A stretch of 64,000 nt of DNA from Staphylotrichum longicolle (taxonomy: Eukaryota > Ascomycota > Sordariomycetes > Sordariales > Chaetomiaceae): assembly GCA_019096155.1 (NCBI GenBank), contig JAHCVI010000005.1, positions 2,738,468 through 2,802,467 of the forward strand. Direction: 5' to 3'. Position numbers and translations under genes: made by a program. Of the stretch, positions 21,586 through 32,541 are shown in pieces (positions within the stretch are counted from its first letter, which is position 1; each line of letters starts with the position of its first letter). A model generated the notes under the pieces. That model saw only the letters and a list, made by a program, of their open reading frames with translations, had not been told where the DNA came from and searched no databases.

Positions 21586-23463
21586 ATGTCGGACGGCAGC
21601 CGAAACTCCGTCCACATTGACGACGTGGTCGGAATCCTAGAACTCGGTGTCGCGATCACTAGCTTCCTCAAGGATGTCGTCGACCTTCGTAATGCCGCCC
21701 TCGTTAGCAAGAGATTCAACCGCGCCGCGGCGTGCCACCTCTGGCGAGCAATCCGACTGCCACACATCAACTGCCTTCCCGGCTCTGCCAACCAGATCAA
21801 CAAGCTGGCCGCTTGGAATTCTCTCTCACCTCTGTTGGAACACCATACAGTCTCCCTCTTCGCCAACATGAGCACTATCCATCCAGAAAACCTCAACAAA
21901 ATCACGGCCAGGCAGTGGGGCGACCAGGCTCGCGACCGCGAGGGCCTCTCAATCAAAATCGGCCTTGACGTCGTGTTCGATGCCCTCGCACAAACGTTGA
22001 CGCGGGCGCCACGTCTTCGAAACTTCGAGGCCCAAGAGGTCCCGAGAGTCCTTGATATCATGCGAGTTCTCCAGTGGTGTAAGTCATTTGACTGTCTCAC
22101 CCCTGTACATAGCAAATCACTAAATGTGCAAATAGACTGTGCCGACAGCATCGAAGCCATCACAATCACCGCGTCTTCGAGTGACACGTTTGGCCTTCGT
22201 GCCTTACCGACGATCAATAAGGACCATCTCGACTACAAGAGGAGAGTCAACACCGCCTTTACGGTCCCGCTTGCCAACACGATCAATGTTCAGGCAAAGC
22301 TCAGCATCAAGCCTGTGTTCAGCTTTCAGAGCCTTAGAATTCTCACACTGCACAATCTCCAATACGACGGTCGAAGCCCATCCTCTTTTGTTGCGCCGCT
22401 CGTCTCAATTTTGAGAGGTGCACGCAATCTTACCCATTTGGAGCTCTCATTGAGACACCAGATTGGAGGTATGACGATCGACGGCGAGTTTGTGCAGTAC
22501 CTGTATGGTGAGCCAAACTGGCAGTGCCATTTCATGGGCACCCTGTGTAACATGTACGGCGAGACAGGCGCAGCACCGCTCCAAGTTGAGGTATTGAGGC
22601 TCGGATACGGATGCGAGATCTACGACGGATGGGCGCAAACCTTATCTCCGCACTACCTCTCGCAGCTGACAGACTTGGGCTGCCTCACTGAACTCCACAT
22701 CGAGGGTTCACACCAGAAAGATGGCACAATCTTGTCATGGTTAGGTGGATCGCAAGGCTTCCGTCTTGTGTCCTCCAATGATCATTCCCAACCTCACTAC
22801 CTCCTAAAGCTGCGGAAGCTCACTTGGGAATGGGGCCGTGGCAACCTCATGAGATTGTTGCAACGAGGAGACCCCGATCATCTCGAGAAGATCATCATTC
22901 GCATTGCAAAGCCATTTCCTTCAGACTGGGAACGAGACGAGAATATTGGCACCGGCTATCAGTCTTGGATCAAGCCCGAACAGCTCAAATCTCACGAGTA
23001 CCGGTCAGTGAGGCTTCACGGTCTCATCTGGCCCACGGAAGACATGAGTCCGGAGGACTCCGATCACGTCCTTCAGGCAATTTCTCACATTCAGCAACTG
23101 TCCGTACTAAAGATTCGCATGCCACGTCTCGCGGGTGGAAAGAACAAACCCGCCATGCGCAAGTTTTGGAAGAACATGGCCAAGTTTACCAGCCTCCGCG
23201 AGCTCTGGCTCGCGGATGGTTTGGGTTGTTGGGACCAGGAACAGGGTTGTCGCGCCAAAGAACCCATTCCAACATGCGAAGCACTCAATGAGCTGGCAGC
23301 CACATTTGCCAGGAGATGCCAGAACCTGGCATATTTGCGGATTCTCAGCCATGCGTGGCTGATTACTAGAATTCCGGGTCTCGCTGCCCCACAGGTGGTG
23401 CAGCTTGCCCGGAACCATGAGATGCCTGATACCTTTCACTGGGCGACACCAGTTGTCGTCTAG
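21586..23463 (+). CDS. F-box protein with LRR-like repeats
   Basis: Exons 21586-22078 and 22136-23463 give 606 residues. The 57-nt intron (GTAAGT, CACTAAATG branch, ATAG acceptor) has no stop and is a multiple of three, so a 625-residue form reading through it is possible. Near the N-terminus ILELGVAITSFLKDVVDLRNAALVSKRFNRAAACHLW (given here as separate helices: ILELGVAITSFL, DLRNAALVSKRF, ACHLWRAI) is an F-box. The rest contains irregular leucine-rich stretches such as FQSLRILTLHNL, ARNLTHLELSL, LTELHIEG and LKLRKLTWEW, as in fungal F-box proteins of unknown target. It would be the substrate-recognising subunit of an SCF ubiquitin ligase. The target cannot be inferred. Confidence 0.75.
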   Translation: MSDGSRNSVHIDDVVGILELGVAITSFLKDVVDLRNAALVSKRFNRAAACHLWRAIRLPHINCLPGSANQINKLAAWNSLSPLLEHHTVSLFANMSTIHPENLNKITARQWGDQARDREGLSIKIGLDVVFDALAQTLTRAPRLRNFEAQEVPRVLDIMRVLQWCKSFDCLTPVHSKSLNVQIDCADSIEAITITASSSDTFGLRALPTINKDHLDYKRRVNTAFTVPLANTINVQAKLSIKPVFSFQSLRILTLHNLQYDGRSPSSFVAPLVSILRGARNLTHLELSLRHQIGGMTIDGEFVQYLYGEPNWQCHFMGTLCNMYGETGAAPLQVEVLRLGYGCEIYDGWAQTLSPHYLSQLTDLGCLTELHIEGSHQKDGTILSWLGGSQGFRLVSSNDHSQPHYLLKLRKLTWEWGRGNLMRLLQRGDPDHLEKIIIRIAKPFPSDWERDENIGTGYQSWIKPEQLKSHEYRSVRLHGLIWPTEDMSPEDSDHVLQAISHIQQLSVLKIRMPRLAGGKNKPAMRKFWKNMAKFTSLRELWLADGLGCWDQEQGCRAKEPIPTCEALNELAATFARRCQNLAYLRILSHAWLITRIPGLAAPQVVQLARNHEMPDTFHWATPVVV

Positions 23464-24498
23464 AATTAGGTCATCAAAAAGGGCTGGGATTCGTGGCGCC
23501 TGCTCAAGCGGAGCTTGTGGAGTTTTCCTTGTCTTGTCTCTATAACTATCTGTCGTTATATCAATGTAGTTTTCGTCTTGTAGGTACAGACAGCGTTTCC
23601 GATCTTTCGCGGGGTGCTGTAATATAACGTTAGTTCATTTTACATCAGTGACCTCTTCTCATCGTTCACCCAAGATTCCTGGGCAATACTTTGTTTCAAG
23701 GGTATACGAGAAACCTCAAGTCGAGACACGGATTCTGTCAGAAGTTATGTTACAATCCGATGTTCCTTGTCCTTTCGTTGGGTACACACCCTTGTGTCCC
23801 TCCACCATGACTCTCCATTTTCATCTGGTTGCTCGGAGGATCTCTTGTCGGAATCAGAGTCCGCCATACCAAACGACATACACCAGTACCTCCGACTGCT
23901 GGCAGAGCATAACATTCAAGGCGGCGCTGCAGGGGTTGGTGGGGAGTAAGACTTGAGCAGCGGCAAAAACGGACATACTCTACGACGCCGCCGGCAGTGC
24001 CGGAGGAGAGCGGCGCAGACGGCCACGCCGAGTAGCCTTTCGGCCTCCTGCTTTTCCCATTGCCGCGATTTTTCCACTTGCGCGTCCGGCATTTCAGCCC
24101 AAGCTTACAGGCGTCGATCGACGAGTGCGTCTGATGGAGATAACTGGAAGCTGATTTTGACATCCATCTATAGCCCCCCTTTCCTACCGCACCACCGCTT
24201 CTGAAAACCATCGGGTATCGTAAGACTTCGAGAGGCCCAATCTAAGAGAGAGATAGAGAGACTGAGGGAGAGACAGAGAAAGCTATGCGACCAAAGAACC
24301 TCGCTAAGACTCCCCCAATGCAATGAGCGACCGCAAACCCGGTCCAGGTCCGTGAATCTGCCTGTGAGTGATTTTGTAGACAAAAAGAAAAATGAATGCC
24401 GTCAGGCGTAAACCCAGCCCACCCCCACACACCTCAAGACCCACCCTCCCCAGTACCTGTACTCCCCTGGGGACTTCCAGCCCGACCCCCCCTCCCAC
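23464..24498. other. Intergenic region between convergent genes
   Basis: About 1 kb between the ends of the F-box and TBC genes. A GA-rich microsatellite-like patch (GAGAGAGATAGAGAGACTGAG) lies around 24245-24280. The side next to 24499 may hold a further C-terminal exon of the TBC gene, since a GTGAGT lies just before its stop, but no convincing acceptor exon was found. Confidence 0.45.
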
Positions 24499-27400
24499 TC
24501 AACCCCCCATCGCCACATCCACACTCACCACCGCCGGCGCGCCCCCGGCCTTCTTGCCCCCCTCCGCCTCCCTCTGCCTCTGCAGCAGCAGCCCCTCCTC
24601 CCTCTGCCGCCCGACCTCCCTCTCGCCCTCCATGGCCCTGGCCCTGCGCACCTCGATCTCCTCCTTCCGGACCAGCCTCCTGAGCCCCTCGCTCGCCTGC
24701 ACCAGCCCGTCGATGCTGATGGCGTGGTTCGTCATCTGGTGGTTGATGTACGTGTACACCTCGGCGGGGCTCTCGCACTTCAACAACAAACTCTCGTTGA
24801 GCTTGAGCAGCGCGAGGGCGACCTGGAACAGGAACGCGCCGCCGTCGTGCGGGGTGCACAGCACGACGTCCCAGACGCGGAACAGGGCCTCGGCCGAGAG
24901 GCAGTCGGTGAAGAGGGAGAGGAACCACTGGAAGGTCATGGTCTCGAGGTCGATGGACAGGGCGTCAAAGTGGGCCGACAGGCGCGGGAGGACCTCGGCG
25001 ACGTACTGCCGCAGCACGGTCTGGTCGGCGCGCGACGCCAGGAGGGAGTGGTCGAAGTAGTGCGGCGGGAGGATCGACTCGACCATGGAGCAGAGGATCC
25101 AGAAGGCGTCCTCGGCGGACGGGGTGATGAGCAGCAGGTTGGCGACGACCAGGTTCATCCCCTGGCAGTAGCCGACGTCCGGGTTGCGGCGGGCGTAGGC
25201 GAGGAGGACCTCGTGGAGCTTTTGCACGCCGGGGCCCTTGCGGAAGAAGATGTTGTCGGTGAGAGTGCGGGTGATGTCGGCCTTGATCTGGGCGACGACG
25301 GAGGGGTCGTCCGAGTCGGAGGGCTGGGCGGTGAGGGAGGCGTAGTAGCCCGGGATGCAGAGCGCTTTGGCGCCGGAGCATTCGGACCAGATCTTGGAGC
25401 GGTAGGCGACCGGGATGCCGCCGAGGACGAGGGACTTGAACTCGTTGGCTTTGGCGCGGCCGATTTTGCCTTGGATGCCGAGGCTGGCGACGCCGATCAG
25501 CTCGCCGTCGCCGATGCGGGTTTCGGGCATGACGGCGGTGGCCCGCTGGAATCGTGCTTCGGCAGCAGCCGCGGCGGCGGCAGCCGCGGCTTCGCCGTCG
25601 CGCTTTCGTTCTGCTCGGACTTTTCTGAGAAAGTCGTTCCATCGGACCGTCTTTTCCCGTTGAAGCGTGTCGTGCAGGTTGTTGAGGTTCTCCAGGAGCA
25701 GCCTAACCGGTTCCGCGTCTTCTTTGGCGAGAGTCGCGGAAGGCTGCTCGCCCTCAGAAGGTGGCTGAGTCTCGGTGTCACCCGGCGTGATGGCTGCCGT
25801 TGTGGTTGCGGACGGCAGAAAGCCCCTGTCCTCCGACATGATGCTGGGTGAGTGGCTGGGTGACTTGGGCGTCTCGCTGGCTTCCAGCACCTCAAAGCCT
25901 TGGGCGTTAATCAAAGGGGGTATGTGAGAGGAGCTCGGTCGGGAAGGTCGCGATTTTTAGGTAATCTTTCCACCTCTTAGGCTTGATGTCTTCGCGGAGA
26001 TCTTCAGACGAGCCCGGGCGTGCCAGGCCGGCCATCGCTGCCGACACTCATGCTTCCGCTGGCGTTATCATCCAGCAGGACGGGAGAGAGGCCGCTCGGC
26101 CGTTGGCAATCATTTCTGTGCGGCTGCCCTTTTGGCATGGAAAGCCATCTGGGCAGCTTCACGTTGGCGCTTTTTCCGGCGCTGGTCGTAGATGAAACCG
26201 AAGCGATCCGTGAGGAAATCGGCGCCCAGATGGTTGTTGTAGATATGGGTCAAGGTCGGCGGCTGAGCCTCTGCTGGAAGGATCGTGTCCATCTCGACAG
26301 GGCCGTAGCTTTGGTGCCGCACAACTGGGTCTCCACCTGGCGTAGACACCATCGTGTCCCAGCGCTCCGGCACTTGAGCTCGCGGAGGTACGTCGATAGG
26401 CCGCATGGGTGCAGCAGGTCGGCGCATCGCCATCAATGCTTTTGGTCCGCCAGCCGCAGACACCGCGCGGGCCGACCCGCTCGTCGTGACGCTCGAGCTC
26501 GACGGCGCCCTCATTGAACCCCGCGGGCGCTGCTGGCTGCTGCGCGCCCTCGCGCCTCCTCGCGCAGCCGCAGCGCCAGCGCGAAGGCTTCCTTGAGCCC
26601 TGGGCTGAGCTAACGCTAGACGCTCTGCTAGAGGTTCGCGCAGGCCCTCCTCGGGCGGATTGAACAAGTCCTCTTGGAGCGTTCCGTCGCTCTGCCGGGG
26701 CCTTGACGACACTGGGTGGTTGCTTGCTCCCATCCGTAACAATACTGCTAGCTCGGCTTGACCTCTTCACGGTGCCGCTGCCCCAAAGATAGTCCTTCCA
26801 ACCGCGCGCGGAACCCTTCGTGGTTTCTGCATCCGAAGGAGCAGCCAAGGGCACCGAGCTTGCTCGAATGGTAGCGTCGTCGAAGGCGCTGGTCGTGAAG
26901 GGATATCGAACATCTTCGGCCATCGCATCCGTCATGAGGTCCGAGAGTCCGTCTCCCGAGGCACTTCTCGAGGCCCCGTTGGCCTTTGCTTCCTGCTCCA
27001 GAGTCCTCAGCCGCGTCTCCAGGTCCAGACTGGACAAACCGCATTCCAAGACGATCTTGCGCAACGCGCGCTCCCGTTCGTCGGCACGACGGCGCAGGGC
27101 GGCAATTTGGGCATCCCGCTGGGCCAGGTCTTCGGCGATTTGGCGCACGAGAGTGGCGGCGCCATGTCGGGCGATTAAGCGCTCGATGTGCTTGTCGTCG
27201 GCATGATGTAGGGCGCCAGGGATTTTGCGCGAGGTCAAGGGCGCATCTTCGAACAGGGCGCCTCGGGCGGGTGATATCGGTGTAGTGCTGGTGAGATGGT
27301 CGACGATGGCAGATGGTTGTGGCCGATCTTGTTGTTTGTTGTGCTCTCCTCCCTGGTCCTGCCCCGGCCCCTCTCCCCGCTCCGAGGTGCTCAAGCTCTG

Positions 27401-27673
27401 GCCGGATGTCTTGCGCGATGATGTCACGGTTGCCGAGTCGTCATCGCGGGGCAGGAAGAAGCAGCGCTCCTCCCGGGGCGAGTCGGGGGAAAAAGACGGG
27501 AACGAGGTGAGCGACTTGTCGGAGGGTGCGATGGAGGATGCCGAGCTCGAGGGCTGCGAGAGCAGCTTCTTGCGGGTGCGGACGCCCGATCGGTGGCTCC
27601 GGGTGGAGGTGCCGGACTGCTGCGAGATGGAGCGCTCAAGGGGAGCCGAAGAAGAAGCGGTGGTCGCCTCCAT
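24499..27673 (-). CDS. TBC-domain Rab GTPase-activating protein, frame interrupted in the linker
   Basis: The N-terminal part starts at ATG 27673: a Ser/Thr-rich region, then HHADDKHIERLIARHGAATL and a coiled coil (LAQRDAQIAALRRRADERERALRKI). A second conserved block, IYNNHLGADFLTDRFGFIYDQRRKKRQREAA, precedes a linker with KRWKDYLKIATFPTELLSHTP. The TBC domain (about 25480-24620) has IKADITR with the arginine finger and GYCQGMN with the glutamine finger, so catalysis is expected. It should stimulate GTP hydrolysis by a Rab in membrane traffic. However, coding signal changes frame several times between about 26750 and 25900 with no good splice sites. Either the consensus has indels or the gene is decaying; the clean TBC domain favours the former. 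The last codons are poly-Arg/Glu-rich and the 3' end is uncertain. Confidence 0.75.
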
Positions 27674-28910
27674 GACGCCGTGTCAGATGTCGCATCGTCC
27701 TAGATGGCGTTGTCTGGCGTGGGCTCAGGTTCAGAGATCGGGCGACAGCAACAGCAACAGCGGGACGAGTAGCCGCATGCGCATCCGCTTCTTCACCGCA
27801 ATCACCGATTCATTCCACCTCTTCCCGTGGACTGCGGGTCTCGGATGGAATTATTGGAGGGGTGGGAGATTGAGAGGAAGCCCGACGAAATAAAAAGGGT
27901 GGAGGTTCCTGGAAACCGGGTCCTTCACAGGAGCGCAGTTGGTTGTATAGCGGGCAGTCTAGCTGTTGCAAAGGTGTGTTTTGGTGTGTTTGGTGTGTCA
28001 GTGCAGGACTGCGATTCATGCTGCTCCCTGCCTGGAATCCTTCCCTGGAATCCTGCCCTGCACCACCCAGCCCTGGCCCGCGGCACTTTCGTCAGATCTG
28101 CGCCCAGCCCTTCATTGGTTCGCAAAGGCGGGAGATCCTCGATTTGTGACGCAGCCGATTGGTCAGAGCCGCCAAGCCTCGACGGCCAACGTTCCTTATC
28201 CTGCCCTGCAGAGCTGCGCTGCTGCTCTTGCCCTTGCCTGTGCATTGCCCCACGCTGTCCGAGCTGTTGGAGCTTCGGTTCCTTCCATATCCTTTCCGCC
28301 TTCTCCTGCAAGCACTGCGCCATCTTCCATGTCAACGGATTTCGGGCTCGCCCGTCGTCCCGCCTTCGCGCAGCAACAATGTGACATTGATCCCCTGTCA
28401 ATCTGTCTCTCGGGATGGCCTCGATTTCTGGCTGAGAATCTCGGTGGACTTGCTCCGCTGCATTGCTTGTCCAGTCCCGGTCCAGTTTCGGTTCCAGGCC
28501 CCGGTTCTTCCGTTTGCGCGAGCTTCAAGTGGACCTCTCGGGATCAACAGGGACAGTCATTTTACAGGTGTGACGTCGACGATGCTTCGCAACGAAGCTG
28601 TCGAAAGACTCGAAGCACGACACGGTTCAGTCAATTCTCTCAACCACTCGCGATCTTTGTTCGTGCCGCAGTCGTGGAGCGGCATGACAACTGGGCGGAA
28701 GCCCGTCTCAAGAAGAAGAAAAAGAGAAAGGCAGAAAGAATGCCAGTCGGCGCCATCCATTACCCGTACTTCTTTCACTCCCTCTGCCTGGCATCGAAAT
28801 AACATAATCATGATCTCCCTTGGAGTCACCAGGATGAGGATATTACACGTGTCCGAGCCCACAAAGAGAACACCCTCTATGCTCATCAACATTTTACCTT
28901 TCTCCCTTGC
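27674..28910. promoter_or_regulatory. Upstream region of the TBC gene
   Basis: About 1.2 kb between the TBC start and the 3' flank of the membrane-protein gene. Two inverted CCAAT boxes (ATTGG) lie at 28114-28118 and 28158-28162, in the right orientation for the minus-strand TBC gene. The longer plus-strand open frames here have no recognisable domain and poor composition; I do not call them. Confidence 0.45.
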
Positions 28911-29537
28911 TCAGATCTTCCCGCCCCCTATGCCATCCTCCCTCATACTGGACATCCTCGACCCGGGCGACGCGGCTGTCCCCCCTGCCACCGTCACACC
29001 ACTGCTCTGACTCGTCCTAGGACTGTCGGGCTCTCCTTTCTTCCCACCACCAGCCACCTCCTCCCCATCTATCGTCGCGGCTGTACCCCTCATAACATGA
29101 GTACTGCCGACATTGTAGTTTCCATCCGCCACCCTTCCCGTCCCGCTCCAGCTTCCCCAGCTCCCTCTCGCATCCGTCTGGCCCTGCAGCCCACTTGTGC
29201 CCTGCTCAGAGTGGGCAGGAGGGTAAGCCGCCGCCCGTCCGTGGCCACGTTCATGATGCCGCTGCTGCGGATACCACACCCCGCTCCCGCTCCCGCTCCC
29301 GCTCCCGGCCCAGCCCCTGAACCCGACACCCCCAATAACGCCCTCGGCGGACTCTTTCCCACCCCACTCCCACTACCACTCCCGGCCCTGCCCGCCGAGT
29401 ACGGCGGCGGCGGCGACCCGGGACAAACGCAGAGCCAGCGACAGACCCGGATCCAGGCGCAGGCGACCCCTCGCCGTCGCCCACCGTCACGGGCGTCCCA
29501 GGCGGCGGCCGCGGCAGCGCCCGCGTCGGCGGCGGAC
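28911..29537 (-). other. Probable displaced C-terminal coding region of the membrane protein gene
   Basis: The minus-strand frame 28911-29279 encodes a Gly/Ser-rich acidic tail (GSWGSWSGTGRVADGN, GEPDSPRTSQSSG, SRMSSMREDG) and is in the same frame as the upstream exon that stops at 29538. Between them a third frame reads GTPPPPPPLSPPPTRALPRPP and PGTPVTVGDG, which looks like cytoplasmic-tail sequence. I infer that the protein continues to about 28911 and that its frame is broken in the GC-rich repeats near 29560 and 29300. This is a coding-potential argument only. Confidence 0.35.
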
Positions 29538-31419
29538 TCAGCGGGGGCGGGGGAGGCGGCGTGCCCAACCACCACCACCACCACCACCACCACTACTTCC
29601 GGACCCGGCCCTGCCAGCCCCTGTACCTGCCCCGACAGCAGCGGGCGTGAGCAAGTCTGGAATCTCCAGCATCCCCTCGTGCGGTCTCGGCGGGCGCGAG
29701 GGTGACGGCGACCCGGGGTGTGGTGCGGGAGAGAGCTGCAATGGCAATGACAATGGCAATGGCAGCGGCGGCGGCGGCGGCGGGGTCTCGTCCCTCCCTG
29801 GTGCGCCGTATGCTGCTGCTGCCGCTATCCCGGCGGGGGTGTTAGCAGCGGTGGCATAATACGGGATCGCAATGGGGATCTCGTGCCGCAGGGAGGAGTG
29901 CGCCGTCGATGTCCCTGTGCCCGTGCCCGTGTAGCAGCTGCTTGCGCTGCCGCTCCCGCGGTTGCCACCACCACTGATAACCGCGGGTTGTTGGTGGTGG
30001 TGGTGAAGGTGGGCTGGTGCCGTTGCCCAGGGGGAGGGTGAGGGCGAGCCGGGGACGGGGATGGGGAGGGAGAAGGTCGATTCCGGGGTGAGGGAGGAGA
30101 GGAAAGGGGGAGGGGGGTGGTAGCCGCCTCCGCTACTGTTAAGGCCGGGGCCGGTGGGAAGGGTGCGCGGCGTGGCGGTAGTGGTGGTGACGGTGCTGCG
30201 CTCGTGCCGCGGGATGAGTTTGTTGGTTGTGGGGAGCAGATGGGGAGGCGGGAAGACGCTGCTGCTTCCGACGGTGCTGACGCCGAGGCCGAATTGCGGG
30301 CTGTAGGCGGGGGTAAGGGGGGTTAGGGGGGAGGGGAGCGGCTGCCCGGGCGGAGGATGGATGGGGGAACTTGCGGTCGGGAGGCGGAGAGGAGGCGTGA
30401 GGATGGTGCGGGTGCCGATGGCTGAGCTGGTAGGGGAGATGAGCGGAGTGGGTGAGCCCGCCAGAGGCATGTTGTGGGATACCCCACGACGAGACCGCAA
30501 AGCGCGGTGGAACGATGCTTTGCGACGTTTTCGTCGCCGGAGCCAGACCAGGATGAAGCATATGATCAAGATGAGGGCGAGGACGGAGCAGATTGCGACT
30601 GCGGCCTTGCCCTGCCCAGTTAACCTGCTTCCGGACGTCGTTGATGATGCCGTCGCTGTTGCCGAGGGACTCCCGGTAGCAACAGTCGGGGCGGAGGTCG
30701 GTTCTGAAGCCGCTACAGCCGGCGTGGGCTTTGATCGAATAGTTGCCGCAGTTGGATGGGTGTTGCTAGTGTGAATCAGGTGCGATGTTGTTGTTGTTGT
30801 TGCTAATTGCGGCCCCTGAGTTGCCGCTGGCACTTGCATCGGACCAGCCGAACAACCCCCGGGCGTATCTGTCTCCGTCTTGCACTTGAACCCTGGCGGC
30901 GGCGGTCCCGGATCAAGTAATGAGTAAAAGCCAATGCTAACAGACGAGTCAGTACTCGATGCCCCTCTGTTAAAAAACAACCAGGGCCCTCACTTCTGAC
31001 AGGTGTTGATGATCAGGTCGACAGTTGCTGGCACCACACTTAGCCCAGGACGCTACCACCCGTTTCTAGACCCTCTGTTACTCACGATCTTGGCCGAGTC
31101 CTTTTGCCTGGTCTATGCCCACTCCGCAGAATGTTGAGTCGCACCAGTAGAGCGACCAGAACTCGTGCACGGCCACGCCCTTGTTGAGTTTCCGGCACCC
31201 GTCATCCCAGCCGACATCCTCCTTCCATCCACGCGCCACACTTCGCAAGAACTGCGCTTTGCAGTTGAGCAGACACACTTTGGGATCCTCCTGCCATCTC
31301 CCCTGTTTGATCTCGGTCGAGTTGACGTAGCACTCGCAGGCGCCATCGGCGGTCTCGGTATCCCGTCTAATTTCCTTCATGCTGTCGAATGGGACGCTGA
31401 AAAGTTCTCGGTTCCGCAT
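29538..31419 (-). CDS. Cys-rich single-pass membrane protein with Ser/Thr-rich stalk
   Basis: Exons 31086-31419, 30994-31027 and 29538-30936 join to 588 residues (introns 58 and 57 nt, GTGAGT and GTGAGG donors). The first 160 residues hold ten cysteines, with CECYVNST, NCKAQF, DDGCRKLN, YWCDSTFCGVG and IINTCQN. A Thr/Ser/Ala stalk follows, then a membrane segment at about 234-254 (AAVAICSVLALILIICFILV) and a stop-transfer WLRRRKRRK. The cytoplasmic tail is Pro/Ser-rich. This layout resembles fungal surface sensors or mucin-like receptors of unknown function. No signal peptide precedes the ATG at 31419; a good one (MSFAISAIPILLISRLA) starts at ATG 31486 in another frame, so the N-terminus may be displaced by an indel. 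The C-terminus may also extend beyond 29538. Confidence 0.65.
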
Positions 31420-31811
31420 GGTGTACTTCTCCCCGGGCAAGGCGACTGATGAGCAGTATGGGGATGGCAGATATGGCGAATGACATAGCCTTGCACGCCT
31501 TACATAAAACCGTAGAGAGCCGGTGATCGTGAGGCTTGAAACCAGGGAAAGACGGCCGTGGAGCAGTGTCGAGTAAACGGACCACACAGGGAAACAAGTG
31601 AACGACAAAACAACCTCGAGAGAAAGAAACGGCTAGGATCGGGTGTCTGATCCCAACTACCAGAATAAAACAAGGCTCCTCAGAATGCCACAGACAGGTG
31701 TCACCCATCAGACAAGGCGAGACAAGATCTGAGTTCAGTCCAAAGAAACCCAAGAGGGGGCGCCAGGGGAGGGGCAGACACGGGCGGGAGAGCACCAAAC
31801 CTCGTTATATA

Positions 31812-31848
31812 CCCAGCACTCCAAACCCAGCACTCCAAACCCAGCACT
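31812..31848 (+). repeat. 14-bp tandem repeat, about 2.6 copies
   Basis: CCCAGCACTCCAAA occurs at 31812-31825 and 31826-31839, followed by a partial copy CCCAGCACT to 31848. The copies are identical, so the array is young. Confidence 0.85.
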
Positions 31849-32134
31849 GTCCCACCCACCACGCCCTCGGAATCCCCAGTCCAGCCCACCCAACCGCAGG
31901 CCATCCATTTACCTTGCACCATACAGACCTCCCAACCGAAGACTCACACATCCCCCCTTTCCTCTCCCTTCCCCGGTAACACGACACAAGCACCGCGCAA
32001 GTCCCTTGTCGACACGGCGTCACCACACCCAGCGTCCACGACAAGAAAAGAAGGGCCGGCACGTCAAACCCCCAAGAACGCATCGCACCACGACCCGTGT
32101 TCTCTAGCCGACCTTGGCAAACGATGGTACAAGA

Positions 32135-32136
<2 letters not shown>

Positions 32137-32168
<32 letters not shown>
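32137..32168 (+). repeat. (AC)16 microsatellite
   Basis: An uninterrupted 32-nt alternating CA/AC tract, continuing as imperfect CACAGACACAGACACA. It is complementary to the TG tract at 32509-32536. Confidence 0.95.
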
Positions 32169-32174
<6 letters not shown>

Positions 32175-32354
32175 AGACACAGACACACAGAGTACGCATT
32201 GGTGGAAAAGGAGGAGGAGGAGGGACCCCACCACCAGCTCAACCCTTCTTTCCCTCGTCCCCCTCTCTCATTATCCCCCCTAGTACAATCGCAAGCCTAT
32301 GGCCTGCAAAACCGATTACGCTATTCTCATCCAGTCCACTCCAAGAAGGCAGGC

Positions 32355-32382
32355 GCGGGCAGCGGGCAGCGGGCAGCGGGCA
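32355..32382 (+). repeat. (GCGGGCA)4 array with G-quadruplex potential
   Basis: Four exact 7-bp copies. They supply four GGG tracts at 32357-32359, 32364-32366, 32371-32373 and 32378-32380, each separated by four bases, which is a standard G-quadruplex pattern. Confidence 0.9.
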
Positions 32383-32508
32383 GCAGCGGCGGCGGGGAGG
32401 TGCAGTAGCAAGGTGTAACGGTAACGTGCGTATCCTTTGGAGGAGACGAGGACAATGGGACAAGGGGGACAAGGGGACAATGCGCGCGTGTGTACGGGTC
32501 TGTGTATC

Positions 32509-32536
<28 letters not shown>
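32509..32536 (+). repeat. (TG)14 microsatellite
   Basis: An uninterrupted 28-nt TG tract, flanked by imperfect TGTGTATC and GCGTGTATGTGTG. It is the reverse complement type of the AC tract 340 bp upstream. Confidence 0.95.

Positions 32537-32541
<5 letters not shown>

Noticed and set aside
24724..25851. 375-codon plus-strand open frame
   Set aside because: Antisense shadow of the TBC domain; Gly/Val/Asp-rich with no motif.
28159..29010. 283-codon plus-strand open frame
   Set aside because: No recognisable domain, overlaps other frames and the probable antisense tail of the membrane-protein gene.
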